The notes under the pieces were generated by a model that was not told where the DNA came from, did no database searches, and saw only the letters and a list, made by a program, of their open reading frames with translations. From Poseidonibacter lekithochrous (GTDB lineage Bacteria; Campylobacterota; Campylobacteria; Campylobacterales; Arcobacteraceae), in NCBI RefSeq assembly GCF_013283835.1, contig NZ_CP054052.1:2542001-2606000 (forward strand): a DNA stretch of 64,000 nucleotides, written 5' to 3'. How positions within the stretch are numbered: position 1 is the first letter of the stretch; every line of letters starts with the position of its first letter. This document shows positions 8,374-16,685 of the stretch, in pieces. The translations under genes were made by a program, and so were the position numbers.

Positions 8374-9957
8374 ATGAAAATATTTGAAGATGAATTAAAA
8401 ACGATAAGAGTCGATAATCAGTTATTAGAGAATAAAACATATTATATAGATTTCGAATCTGCCAGCTCGAATGCTATATTAGAGGAATTAACAAAAACAA
8501 AACTTAAGAATTTTGTTAATTGGCAAAGGGGAAATCAATTTGCATCTATTGCCATTAAAAACTTTATTGGTAATATATATTTTTTTGGTAATACATATGA
8601 TGTAAAAAGTAGCAAATTTCTAACTGAGCTGTCAGGTTCTGATCAATTCCAAACACTCCTAAATGATATTCAAAGTTTATCGAAAAATGTAATTTTTAGT
8701 TATAGTTCACCTTCTTTTGTTATGAGAGAAGTTGACTTTACAGATATTCAACCTAGTCTATTATTAATATTTAATTATTACAAACAGATTATTTTACAAT
8801 GGGGACATACTAAAAATCTTGAATCAAGCTTCCTCCGTATAATTAATAACCCAAACTTTAAATATGAACATAATTATAAAATGGAACATATTCACAAAAT
8901 AACGAAAGTTGATAGAAAAACACTTTCATCTTTGGCAAAAGACTCTAAATACTACATAAAAATAGATGAAAGTAAAAATCACTTATTAACCCTTCCTATT
9001 ACTAATTTTATCTCTAAAAATTCAAATGACAACTATTTCCCTCAAAAAACTTTAATTAAAAAAAAGTATTTAAGTTATAATACTTTAGAAAATCAATTTG
9101 TGAAATTCTTTTTTGAATATATTGAAAGTATTTCTTACCAATTAAATGGTGTGAAAAATCTGCCAGAAAACGTCTTTAAGGAAATTGAAGATGTTCTTTC
9201 TTTTTGTCATATGACACTTAGGAATCCATTCTTCAAAGATATAGGACAAATGCAAACAATACCTATCAATTCTACTGTTTTACAAAGTAGAGCTGGATAT
9301 AAAGATATATTAGATCATTTTACAAGAAGTCGTTTTGGTATCAAACATGTCTTTGATGAATTTATTCAAGAATCTATGTCAATTGATTTAAAACGTATTT
9401 CTGACCTTTATGAATACTGGGTATTTTATCAAATAGCAATCTCATTTTTAGGTAACGATATAATTATAGAACAACAAGACATTGTTCTCAAAGATGGTAA
9501 TGTATCTTACGGCATATGCTTTAAAAATAAAGATATGTCAGTATATTACAATTATACAGAATCAAGATCAAGAAAGACTACATACAGTGTATCACTTAGA
9601 CCAGATACTATGGTTAAGATTAAAAAAGATAATAAGACAATAAAATTAATTTTTGATGCTAAATACAAAGTAAAAAATAAATCAACTGAAGAAGGAATTG
9701 AAAGGCATATCAAGCCAGAGGATATTTACAAAATGCATACATATTTAGATGCTATTGAAAATTCTCTTTTTGCAGTTGCTATTTATCCAGGAACAGAATT
9801 TTATTTTTATGAAAGAATAGCGGGTTCTCAGATAAGAACTAATGTGGAATCTATCGAGACTTTTAATGGGGTAGGAGCAATACCCTTAATTCCTAATGAT
9901 CGAGATTCGTTGAATCAATTTGATCAATTTGTTTTAAAACTAAAAGAATTAATTTAA
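8374..9957 (+). CDS. McrC-like restriction nuclease subunit (DUF2357 plus PD-(D/E)XK)
   Basis: 527 aa. The N-terminal and middle parts (about 1-330) match the DUF2357-type region of McrC relatives. The C-terminal nuclease domain shows LYEYWVFYQ (345-353), SLRPDTMV (407-414), the catalytic FDAKYK (427-432) and YKMHTY (452-457), in the order expected for PDDEXK_7/McrC nucleases; likely catalytic residues are D411, D428 and K430. It is the cutting subunit and should work only with the McrB-like GTPase encoded one base upstream. The gene is complete, starts with ATG, and ends the operon. Confidence 0.87.
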   Translation: MKIFEDELKTIRVDNQLLENKTYYIDFESASSNAILEELTKTKLKNFVNWQRGNQFASIAIKNFIGNIYFFGNTYDVKSSKFLTELSGSDQFQTLLNDIQSLSKNVIFSYSSPSFVMREVDFTDIQPSLLLIFNYYKQIILQWGHTKNLESSFLRIINNPNFKYEHNYKMEHIHKITKVDRKTLSSLAKDSKYYIKIDESKNHLLTLPITNFISKNSNDNYFPQKTLIKKKYLSYNTLENQFVKFFFEYIESISYQLNGVKNLPENVFKEIEDVLSFCHMTLRNPFFKDIGQMQTIPINSTVLQSRAGYKDILDHFTRSRFGIKHVFDEFIQESMSIDLKRISDLYEYWVFYQIAISFLGNDIIIEQQDIVLKDGNVSYGICFKNKDMSVYYNYTESRSRKTTYSVSLRPDTMVKIKKDNKTIKLIFDAKYKVKNKSTEEGIERHIKPEDIYKMHTYLDAIENSLFAVAIYPGTEFYFYERIAGSQIRTNVESIETFNGVGAIPLIPNDRDSLNQFDQFVLKLKELI

Positions 9958-9976
9958 TTTAGTAGTATGATTCTAT

Positions 9977-10421
9977 TTAGATAAGATAATAATCTGTTAA
10001 ATTACTTGTATTTTTAATCAAATTAAAACTACAAGTAATTTCTTTTTCTTCATTTCTTCTAATATAAAAGCTTTGATTAATTTTTATTCTCTTTTCTAAT
10101 TCAAGATATACATTAGATTTAGACTTAACAATTACATGCCCATATGATTTTTGATACAAATCAATATCTAAAATTTCTTTCTTAAAATAGCGATTATCAC
10201 TATCTTTAATAATTATAAAATCACCTTTTCTTATCTCTTGGTTCTTTATATTAAATTCTAAGCCTGAATTATAATGAACAGCAACTACATCCTCAATTTT
10301 AACATATTTACCAATACATTCATATTCAATTTCTTTCTCAATAAGAATATTAAAAAGAAGTCTACCTAGTTTTATTAGTTTTTTTCTTTAATGTAAAAAC
10401 TTCACCATCAATATAATTCAT
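9977..10421 (-). pseudogene. Orphan small gene interrupted by a +1 frameshift in an A7 tract
   Basis: ATG at 10421 is preceded by a good Shine-Dalgarno GAGG (10427-10430). The frame reads MNYIDGEVFTLKKK and meets a stop, but after one base is removed from the homopolymer at 10379-10385 (T7 on the + strand) it stays open to the TAA at 9977, giving about 147 aa. The reconstructed protein is soluble and rich in K, I, E and N, with KGDFIIIKDSDNRYF and HVIVKSKSNVYLELEKRI, suggesting short beta strands. I do not recognise the family. It converges with the McrC-like gene. It may be a broken gene, a phase-variable gene or a sequence error; the three cannot be told apart here. Confidence 0.5.
9999..10041 (+). 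terminator. Candidate terminator of the restriction operon
   Basis: Perfect 12-bp arms AAATTACTTGTA (9999-10010) and TACAAGTAATTT (10030-10041) with a 19-base loop, followed by a T-rich run (TCTTTTTCTT). It lies 42 bases after the McrC-like stop and inside the 3' end of the convergent orphan gene. Confidence 0.5.
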
Positions 10422-10701
10422 AGTAACCTCAATATCAAATTTTAATGATTATAACTAAAAGATCATAATTATTTATATAAAAGAAATTATTGAGAGACAA
10501 CTAGATTCTAAGAAAGATTAAGACAGTTATCTTTTTTTGATGATAGCGAAATTTTTACTTGATTAGACGAGAACAATTAATATACGAAAGCTTTATTAAC
10601 TTTCATATGTACACTTTATAATTATTATATAAAATTGAATCTATTAATCAATAATAGACTATATTACTGTTATAAACAGTTAAGTACAAAGGAAGATTAA
10701 G
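10422..10701. other. Gene-free stretch with two operator-like dyads
   Basis: No gene seen. Two dyads lie close together: TCTATTA / TAATAGA (10640-10646, 10652-10658; 5-base spacer) and ACTGTT / AACAGT (10666-10671, 10675-10680; 3-base spacer). The second contains TATAAA, which could act as a -10 box for the small ORF at 10702. Confidence 0.4.
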
Positions 10702-10809
10702 ATGAGTATCACTTCAATTCTAAATAATACTACGGGGGAAGAAATATTAGTTTTAGATATATTTAAAGTAAATCTTTCTTCCCCTTTGACCTACTTGATG
10801 GTATTTTAA
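10702..10809 (+). CDS. Short ORF, possibly the 5' end of a truncated gene
   Basis: 35 codons from an ATG with a plausible Shine-Dalgarno (AGGA, 8 bases upstream) and promoter-like dyads before it. The product begins MSITSILNNTTGEEILVLD and then enters sequence antisense to the decayed recombinase. The frame change in origin near 10745-10775, marked by a 10-bp inverted repeat, suggests the start of another gene was joined to recombinase debris. Function unknown; it may not be expressed. Confidence 0.25.
   Translation: MSITSILNNTTGEEILVLDIFKVNLSSPLTYLMVF
10735..10784. repeat. 10-bp perfect inverted repeat at the broken end of the recombinase
   Basis: GGGGAAGAAA (10735-10744) and TTTCTTCCCC (10775-10784), spacer 30 bases. 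This G/C-rich pair stands out in AT-rich surroundings and coincides with the point where similarity to a tyrosine recombinase stops on the minus strand. It may mark a rearrangement junction. Confidence 0.45.
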
Positions 10810-11562
10810 AAACATTTGTCTCAAAATTAACATCCGAATATTTTAATCCTAGTACCTCACCAGTACTTGTAGATACTGATAAACTGCCTCACCCTCTATT
10901 GGCAATCTTGAATATTCTCTCATTGCATTATAAATCTTCTTAGTATCTTAAAGTACACTCAACCTTATTATCAAACTCGGGTAACTCTAATCCATCTAAA
11001 TTTAATCCTATCTTCTTTGCAAATGTTTTAATTGTATCACCCAATAATGAAACAGTAGCAGGTGCTTTAGTTTGCATTTGATTATTAATAATATCTTGTA
11101 CATCATCGACTGAATATCATCAATTACAAACTCATGTAAGGTACTACAATGTGTTATTAGAGCAGTTTTATAGTTTTAAATTGTAGAAGCTCTTGCAGAA
11201 ATAGACTTTGTTTCTATATATCTATTTACTACTTCTAAAAAAGTTTCAGCTTTTTTTGACTCTTCAATAGCTATTTTCTTTGGTCTTAATGTACCCTCTT
11301 TTATCAAAATATCTTTTATTACTTGTCTTTGGTTCGATATTTCTTCTAATGCAGATAAAAAAGTAGTTTTCTTATTATTGAATTCAAATGTCTTTTTACC
11401 TGTTTTATTTCCAACTTTTGTTCTTAGCTATAATTTAAAAGGATTTGTAAGTAGCTTTGTTGCTTCTTTAGAATCTCTGATACATCTTATATCTGAATTA
11501 GTAAATAGGTATATACCTTTACAATCTTTATTTGGAATTTTGATATTTATATATTTCCCCAT
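10762..11562 (-). pseudogene. Decayed phage-type tyrosine recombinase (integrase)
   Basis: On the minus strand an ATG at 11562 with Shine-Dalgarno AAAGG begins MGKYINIKIPNKDCKGIYLF, a phage-integrase-like N-terminus. The reading continues through two in-frame stops (after TNPFKL and after ARASTI) and at least three frameshifts. Recognisable pieces are FLEVVNRYIETKSI (SAM-like core-binding domain) and TGEVLGLKYSDVNFETNVF (start of the catalytic domain). The catalytic Arg expected before TGE appears to be Ser (AGT), and the later H-x-x-R and Tyr motifs are absent. The gene is dead and truncated. It suggests that the neighbouring restriction operon arrived on an integrating element that can no longer move by itself. 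Confidence 0.7.
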
Positions 11563-11664
11563 ATTGAGCCTTTCTATATAAGTACACTTTTTTGTAATAA
11601 CCTATACATAAGTATAACTATTTACAATTGCCTATTTAAAGTACCTATAGCACTCTGTAACTAA

Positions 11665-12432
11665 CTATAGTATCTTTTCTTGCCCAATCCGATAAAGAGC
11701 AAAATCATATTTAATTGGATCATTCCCATCAAAATCTTTCAACTTCTCCGTTATCAACATAGCTGATTTCAAGTCATAGGTTTTTCTAGTAAGTAGTCCT
11801 AATTTTTGAGAAACTTTAAAAGTATGAGTATCTAGTGGTAATAATAAATCTTTTGTATCTATCCCACTCCATAATCCCATATCTAGATTATCTTTACGTA
11901 CCATCCATCGAAGGTACATATTCCATCTCTTATATGGGGCATTACCTATTTGTTTTATATTTCCTTCTTTGTCTCTTTTGAAAGGACTTGATACTAAAAA
12001 TGTAAAACCTTGAGATTTATAGTTTGCTATTTCGTGGATTTTTGATATTACTGCATCTAAACCTTCTAGAATATTGTTTTCTTTTTTGTAAGCATCTACG
12101 AATATATTATTTAGAGAGTTTTCTTTTTTCATTTTGGCAAAGACTTTAAATATTGTTTTTACATCTTCACTATTTTGGAATCTATAGTAGTATCCATCTA
12201 GGGCTTTATCAATAGTCTTATCATCTGCATCTAATAATGAGAAATCTAAACTATCTAGAAACTTCACTATTAATCTAGCATTTCCATATGCGAAAAGTGC
12301 ACATAAAAGTATTATATATTCGTCTTTGTATCTACTAGCTACTAGTAGTGGGTCTGGTTTGTCATAGCTTAATTCACAATTATTGTTTCTATTACATACT
12401 TCTTGGTCTAAAAGTTCTTTTATATCTGTCAT
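11665..12432 (-). CDS. TIGR02757 / DUF2400 family protein
   Basis: 255 aa soluble protein of the DUF2400 family, whose members are common in Campylobacterota and Bacteroidetes and have no firmly established role. Residues about 195-235 (DTHTFKVSQKLGLLTRKTYD) resemble the helix-hairpin-helix DNA-glycosylase signature around the Asp of endonuclease III, so a DNA-related activity is possible but unproven. Length is normal for the family. The start ATG is at 12432. It borders the recombinase remnant; I saw no duplicated 3' end that would mark it as an integration site. Confidence 0.75.
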   Translation of the reverse strand: MTDIKELLDQEVCNRNNNCELSYDKPDPLLVASRYKDEYIILLCALFAYGNARLIVKFLDSLDFSLLDADDKTIDKALDGYYYRFQNSEDVKTIFKVFAKMKKENSLNNIFVDAYKKENNILEGLDAVISKIHEIANYKSQGFTFLVSSPFKRDKEGNIKQIGNAPYKRWNMYLRWMVRKDNLDMGLWSGIDTKDLLLPLDTHTFKVSQKLGLLTRKTYDLKSAMLITEKLKDFDGNDPIKYDFALYRIGQEKIL

Positions 12433-12455
12433 TATTTAACCTAAAATTTTTGATT

Positions 12456-12464
12456 TGCTATAAT
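12456..12464 (+). promoter_or_regulatory. Extended -10 promoter of the nitroreductase gene
   Basis: TTGCTATAAT contains TGnTATAAT with a perfect -10 hexamer at 12459-12464, 27 bases before the ATG at 12492. TTTTTGATT precedes it, matching the T-rich upstream pattern of Campylobacterota promoters. Confidence 0.6.
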
Positions 12465-12491
12465 ATCAAGAAATGAAAAAAAAGAGTTTAA

Positions 12492-13073
12492 ATGAATTAT
12501 AATGAACTAAAAACATTAGTACAAGATGCAAGAACTACAAGAAGATTCAAAAAAGATTCAAGTGTTAGTTTTGAGGACTTAAGAGAAATCCTAGACCTTG
12601 CTAGAATCACATCTAGTGCAAAAAATGTACAACCTATCAAATATATTTTAGTTACAAAAGAAGAAGATGTTTTAAAACTATCTACTACAGCAGCTTGGGC
12701 TGCACACTTAAAAGAATGGGATCAAAGTGAAGATGAAAGACCAAGTGCTTTTATTTTGATGTTAAACGACAGAATGATTGATGGTTTCCCAATGTTTGAT
12801 GCAGGAGCATCTTTCACAGCTATTTCTCTTGCAGCTAAAGCAAAAGGACTATCTACTTGCCCAATGGCTTCAATAAACAAAGAGTTATGTAAAGAGCTAT
12901 TTGTAATCCCAGATTCTTTTGATGTTATGATTGGAATTGCACTTGGTGTTGGAGTTGAGAAGGTAGAACTTGTAGATGCAAAGAATGGAGATACAAACTA
13001 TTATAGATTAGAAGACCAAACACACTGTGTTCCAAAGAGAACTTTGGATCAAATTATCATAGGAGAGTACTAA
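12492..13073 (+). CDS. Nitroreductase family protein
   Basis: 193 aa FMN-dependent oxidoreductase of the nitroreductase fold, cytoplasmic, probably a dimer. TTRRFKKDSSVSFEDLREIL near residues 14-34 is the usual phosphate-binding start of the family, and ITSSAKNVQPIKYILV (about 42-57) and the GLSTCPMASIN segment (about 119-129) fit the FMN pocket. The substrate (nitro compound, quinone or other) is not evident. Single gene with its own promoter, upstream of an unrelated binding protein. Confidence 0.85.
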   Translation: MNYNELKTLVQDARTTRRFKKDSSVSFEDLREILDLARITSSAKNVQPIKYILVTKEEDVLKLSTTAAWAAHLKEWDQSEDERPSAFILMLNDRMIDGFPMFDAGASFTAISLAAKAKGLSTCPMASINKELCKELFVIPDSFDVMIGIALGVGVEKVELVDAKNGDTNYYRLEDQTHCVPKRTLDQIIIGEY

Positions 13074-13156
13074 AACTCACATTTTTTGATAAAAGCATTA
13101 TGTTTTTTTATTAAAGAATTACTATAATAAATAAAAAGTACTAAAGGAGTATTATT

Positions 13157-13948
13157 ATGAATATTAAAAAGCATGTTTTCTTATATTTATTTTCTATACT
13201 ATTTAGTACTATATACCTAAATGCAAACGAACTACGAATAATCACAAATGAAGAACCTCCGACAAATTACCTAGATGAAAATCAAGAAATTGTAGGTATT
13301 ACAGTTGACGTAGTAAAAAAACTAAAAGAAGAACTAAAGCTCGATACTCAAATAGAATTTATGCCATGGACAAAGGCTTATAATATTGCATTAGAAAAAC
13401 CAAATATTGTTATATTCACGGCTGGAAAAACATTTGAAAGAATAAAAGAAGGTTTTCATTTTATTGGTCCAATTGTTACAAAAAAACATATTCTATTCTC
13501 AAAAGCTACTAAAAATATCGAAGTTTCCACTGCACTTGATATCAAAAAACAAGAACTAAAAATTGGTGCCATGCAAAACGACTGGAGATCTAAATACTTC
13601 AAAGATAAAGGTCTTATAGTTTCAGATGTATTAAATCACCAAGAAAACGTAAACAAACTAATGATTGGAAAAATAGATTTATTAACCTCTTCTAGTTTAG
13701 AGTTTCCATTTATTATGCAAAAAGCAAATATATCTATGGATAAAATAAAAGACTCTTATGTATTCAAAGAGTTTGATAGTTATATTATGATCTCAAAAGA
13801 AACATCAAGAAAAGATGTCAAAAAATGGAAATTAGCTTTCAAAAAACTACAAAAAACAGACTTCTTTAAAAATACTGCAAAAAAATGGAGCGAGATTTTA
13901 GATATAAATCTTGAATACTCAAAAGACAAAGGCTTCTACAAACAATAA
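13157..13948 (+). CDS. Periplasmic solute-binding protein, family 3 (SBP_bac_3)
   Basis: 263 aa. Residues 1-23 form a Sec signal peptide ending in NANE. The mature part (LRIITNEEPPTNYLDENQEIVGITVDVVKKL) is a standard SBP_bac_3 N-lobe; a second lobe follows to about residue 250. No permease or ATPase gene is adjacent, so it may be a stand-alone ligand-binding protein like many in this group. A TATAAT at 13123-13128 and AAAGGAG before the ATG support expression and start. The ligand is unknown. Confidence 0.82.
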   Translation: MNIKKHVFLYLFSILFSTIYLNANELRIITNEEPPTNYLDENQEIVGITVDVVKKLKEELKLDTQIEFMPWTKAYNIALEKPNIVIFTAGKTFERIKEGFHFIGPIVTKKHILFSKATKNIEVSTALDIKKQELKIGAMQNDWRSKYFKDKGLIVSDVLNHQENVNKLMIGKIDLLTSSSLEFPFIMQKANISMDKIKDSYVFKEFDSYIMISKETSRKDVKKWKLAFKKLQKTDFFKNTAKKWSEILDINLEYSKDKGFYKQ

Positions 13949-13965
13949 GCTTTTATTATTTTTGA

Positions 13966-13971
13966 TATAAT
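13966..13971 (+). promoter_or_regulatory. -10 box of the SDR gene
   Basis: Perfect TATAAT preceded by TTTTTGA, 41 bases upstream of the ATG at 14013, predicting a short 5' leader. Confidence 0.5.
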
Positions 13972-14012
13972 ACTTCTTTTTTAAATTACTAGCTTATAAA
14001 ATTAGGATACAT

Positions 14013-14837
14013 ATGCAAAATATATTAATAACTGGATGTTCAACAGGTATAGGACTTCAAACAGCTATTACACTAAGAGACAATGGATACAAAGTATATC
14101 CAACTGCAAGAGATGAAAAAGATGTAGAGTCACTAAAAGCTCTAGGTTTTGAATACGCTCGAAAACTTGATGTAACAATAAAAGAAGACATAACACTTGC
14201 AATTCATCACATTATGCAAAGAGATGAAAAACTAGATGCTGTATTTAACAATGCTGGATATGGACAACCAGGAGCAGTTGAAGATGTGAGTGTAGATACT
14301 CTAAAAGAACAGTTTGAAACTAATGTATTTGGTTTACATGAAGTTACACTTCAAGCTATGAGAATCTTCAGAGAGCAAGGTTATGGAAAAATCATCCAAC
14401 ACTCATCAGTATTAGGTATTATTTCACTTAAATTCAGAGGTGCTTACAATGCTAGTAAGTATGCTATTGAAGGACTTGCAGATACAATGAGACAAGAGGT
14501 TTTAGGAACAGATATTTATATCTCTACAATTAACACAGGTCCAGTTACTTCAAAGTTTAGAGAAAATGCTCTAAAAAAATTCAATGCGAATATAGATATA
14601 GAAGATAGTCCATTTACAGAAGTTTATAAAAAAGAGTTAAAAGTTAGACTTGAAAATGACAAAGATAATACGCCATTTAACTTACCTGCTACTTCAGTGG
14701 CAGAAATTGTTTTTGAGATTATGAAAGCAAATAAACCAAAACCAAGATATTATGTGACAAAAGCTACTCATATTTTAGGTTTCTTCAAACGAATCCTAAG
14801 CACTTCACTTTTAGATAGATTATTAAATAGGATATAA
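14013..14837 (+). CDS. Short-chain dehydrogenase/reductase
   Basis: 274 aa NAD(P)-dependent SDR. Nucleotide-binding GCSTGIGLQTA (about 8-18), NNAGYG (about 89-94), catalytic Ser near 142 (HSSVLG) and YNASK (Tyr and Lys of YxxxK, about 153-157). Classical SDR of the retinol/ketoacyl-reductase-like group (SPQ/YusZ-like), substrate unknown. The final 30 residues add a basic, hydrophobic tail (HILGFFKRILSTSLLDRLL) that may associate with the membrane. Monocistronic, followed by a bidirectional terminator shared with the antiporter gene. Confidence 0.87.
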   Translation: MQNILITGCSTGIGLQTAITLRDNGYKVYPTARDEKDVESLKALGFEYARKLDVTIKEDITLAIHHIMQRDEKLDAVFNNAGYGQPGAVEDVSVDTLKEQFETNVFGLHEVTLQAMRIFREQGYGKIIQHSSVLGIISLKFRGAYNASKYAIEGLADTMRQEVLGTDIYISTINTGPVTSKFRENALKKFNANIDIEDSPFTEVYKKELKVRLENDKDNTPFNLPATSVAEIVFEIMKANKPKPRYYVTKATHILGFFKRILSTSLLDRLLNRI

Positions 14838-14864
14838 AAAGAAGGAATTAAATTCCTTTCTTTT
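14835..14864. terminator. Bidirectional terminator between SDR and antiporter genes
   Basis: Palindrome AAGGAATT-A-AATTCCTT (14841-14857) flanked by AAAAAG and CTTTTT, giving T-runs on both strands. It sits between two convergent stops. Confidence 0.75.
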
Positions 14865-14866
14865 TA

Positions 14867-16573
14867 TTAATCCATATAAGGTTTTCCGTAGAATCTTATA
14901 ACTAGATACATTACTGCTAAACCAAGAGGTAGTAGTAAATATACAGATACACCAAACGCAGCTGGTAAATATCCACATAAAATAGCAACAGCACCTACGA
15001 ATAACGCGTATGGTAACTGAGTTGAGATGTGATCCATGTGATTACAAGATGAAGCCATAGATGATAAAATTGATGTATCAGAAATAGGAGAACAATGATC
15101 TCCAAAGATAGCACCAGTTAATACAGCACCTACATTTAATACGATATAACTATGTAAATCAGCACCTTCTAATCCAGTATTAATTCCAATTGCATTTGCT
15201 AAAGGAATAGTTAATGGCATTAAAATCCCCATTGTTCCATAAGATGTTCCTGTTGAGAACGAAATAATAGAACCAAGAATAAAAATAATAGTTGGTAAAA
15301 TAAACTGCGGAGTTGCATCAGATAATACAGCTACTAAATAAGCGGCAGTTCCTACTTCTTTCATTACAGCAGATAAAGACCAAGCAAGGATTAAAATTAC
15401 AGCTGTAATAACTAAAGCTTTTACACCATAAACCCATGTTTCAATAGCTTCATGTAATGAGAAAATCTTTTGTTGTAAACCCATTCCAATAGCAACTAAT
15501 GATGCTAATAATGCAGCTTCAAAGATTACAATAGATGCATCAGCAGCACCAAATGCTTCTCTAATTGCAGCAAATGAATAAGGAGCAGCTTCTAATATTT
15601 TTAAAGACTCACCTTCAAGTGCAGATGCACCATTCATATAGAATCCTACAATCGCTACAATAATAAGAGTAAAGATAGGAACAATTGCATTATAAATAGA
15701 ATAAGTAACACCCTCTTTTGGTAACATAAATGAGTTTTCTTGGTTCATTAATGTACTGTCAGTTTTAGGATCTGTTACTTGTCCAGTTTCATGAGCTCTT
15801 TTAGCAGCTGCATGCATTGGTCCAAATTCTCTTAAAGTAAATGCAGAAATAAATACAAATGCAAGCATTAAGATATTATAGAACCTATATGGTAAAGTCT
15901 CTACAAATACAGCAAAAGCATTAACTTCTGGCTGACCAATAGCAACATAAGCATCTTTAATTAAAGATAACTCATATCCTACCCAAGTAGAAATAAGTGC
16001 AAGCCCAGCAATAGGAGCAGCAGTAGAGTCAATAATAAATGCTAATTTTTCTCTAGCAACTTTTAACTTATCTGTTACTGGTTTCATAATAGGACCCACA
16101 ACTAGTGAGTTAGCATAGTCATCAAAGAAGATAAAGAAACCCATAATCCAAGTATAAACTTGTGCAGATGCAGGAGTCTTAGCCTTTGCTGCTAATTTTT
16201 CAGCAATAGCTCTAGGTCCACCCATTTTAGTAATAACAGCAATCATACCACCGATAGTTAAAACTTGAAGAACAATACCAGCATTCCAAGAATCAGCAAG
16301 AGAACCTACCATTTTTCCTGACATGTCAACGAAAGCATTGAAGAATGATGCGAAAATATTCGAACCACTAACATTTACCATAAATGTACCACTAAAGATA
16401 CCCATAAATAATGAAAAGATAACATTTCTAGTTACAAAGGCTAACACAATCGCTACTAAAGGCGGAATAAGTGTTAATGCTCCAAAGGTAACAGAATTAT
16501 CTTTTGCATCAGCTGCAAATATAGCAATAGGTAGAATTGCTAACAGCATAAAAGTTTTGAAAAACTTAGTCAA
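14867..16573 (-). CDS. Na+/H+ antiporter NhaC family protein
   Basis: Polytopic inner-membrane protein of about 568 aa with a cleavable-looking hydrophobic N-terminus (FKTFMLLAILPIAIFAADA) and around a dozen membrane helices. IMGFFIFFDDYANSLVVGPIMKP and the late NVGAVLTGAIFGDHCSPISDTSI segments, with conserved acidic residues inside helices, are typical of NhaC-type antiporters. I chose the TTG at 16573 because AGGA stands 5 bases before it; an in-frame ATG at 16606 adds 11 residues but has no Shine-Dalgarno. It probably exchanges Na+ (or an organic acid pair, as some NhaC relatives do) for protons, fitting a marine organism. Confidence 0.85.
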   Translation of the reverse strand: MTKFFKTFMLLAILPIAIFAADAKDNSVTFGALTLIPPLVAIVLAFVTRNVIFSLFMGIFSGTFMVNVSGSNIFASFFNAFVDMSGKMVGSLADSWNAGIVLQVLTIGGMIAVITKMGGPRAIAEKLAAKAKTPASAQVYTWIMGFFIFFDDYANSLVVGPIMKPVTDKLKVAREKLAFIIDSTAAPIAGLALISTWVGYELSLIKDAYVAIGQPEVNAFAVFVETLPYRFYNILMLAFVFISAFTLREFGPMHAAAKRAHETGQVTDPKTDSTLMNQENSFMLPKEGVTYSIYNAIVPIFTLIIVAIVGFYMNGASALEGESLKILEAAPYSFAAIREAFGAADASIVIFEAALLASLVAIGMGLQQKIFSLHEAIETWVYGVKALVITAVILILAWSLSAVMKEVGTAAYLVAVLSDATPQFILPTIIFILGSIISFSTGTSYGTMGILMPLTIPLANAIGINTGLEGADLHSYIVLNVGAVLTGAIFGDHCSPISDTSILSSMASSCNHMDHISTQLPYALFVGAVAILCGYLPAAFGVSVYLLLPLGLAVMYLVIRFYGKPYMD

Positions 16574-16650
16574 AATAATCCTTTTTTTAAAAATCAAACC
16601 CTGCATAGTACCATTTAGTCACTTTAAAGTTACAATTTTATTGTATTTGA

Positions 16651-16656
16651 ATTATA
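16651..16656 (-). promoter_or_regulatory. -10 box of the NhaC-type antiporter gene
   Basis: On the minus strand TATAAT lies about 78 bases before the chosen TTG start, in an AATATAATTC context. A second candidate (TACAAT) lies nearer. Moderate support only. Confidence 0.35.
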
Positions 16657-16685
16657 TTAAGTTGTATAAAATTACAAAAAATAGT

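Noticed and set aside
11378-11581. 67-aa + strand ORF, hydrophobic
   Set aside because: It is the complement of the recombinase pseudogene's N-terminal region; the apparent membrane protein is an artefact of AT-rich antisense translation.
11563-11700. Possible attachment site in the 3' end of the DUF2400 gene
   Set aside because: The recombinase remnant starts next to it, but I found no second copy of the gene's 3' end on the left side of the island.
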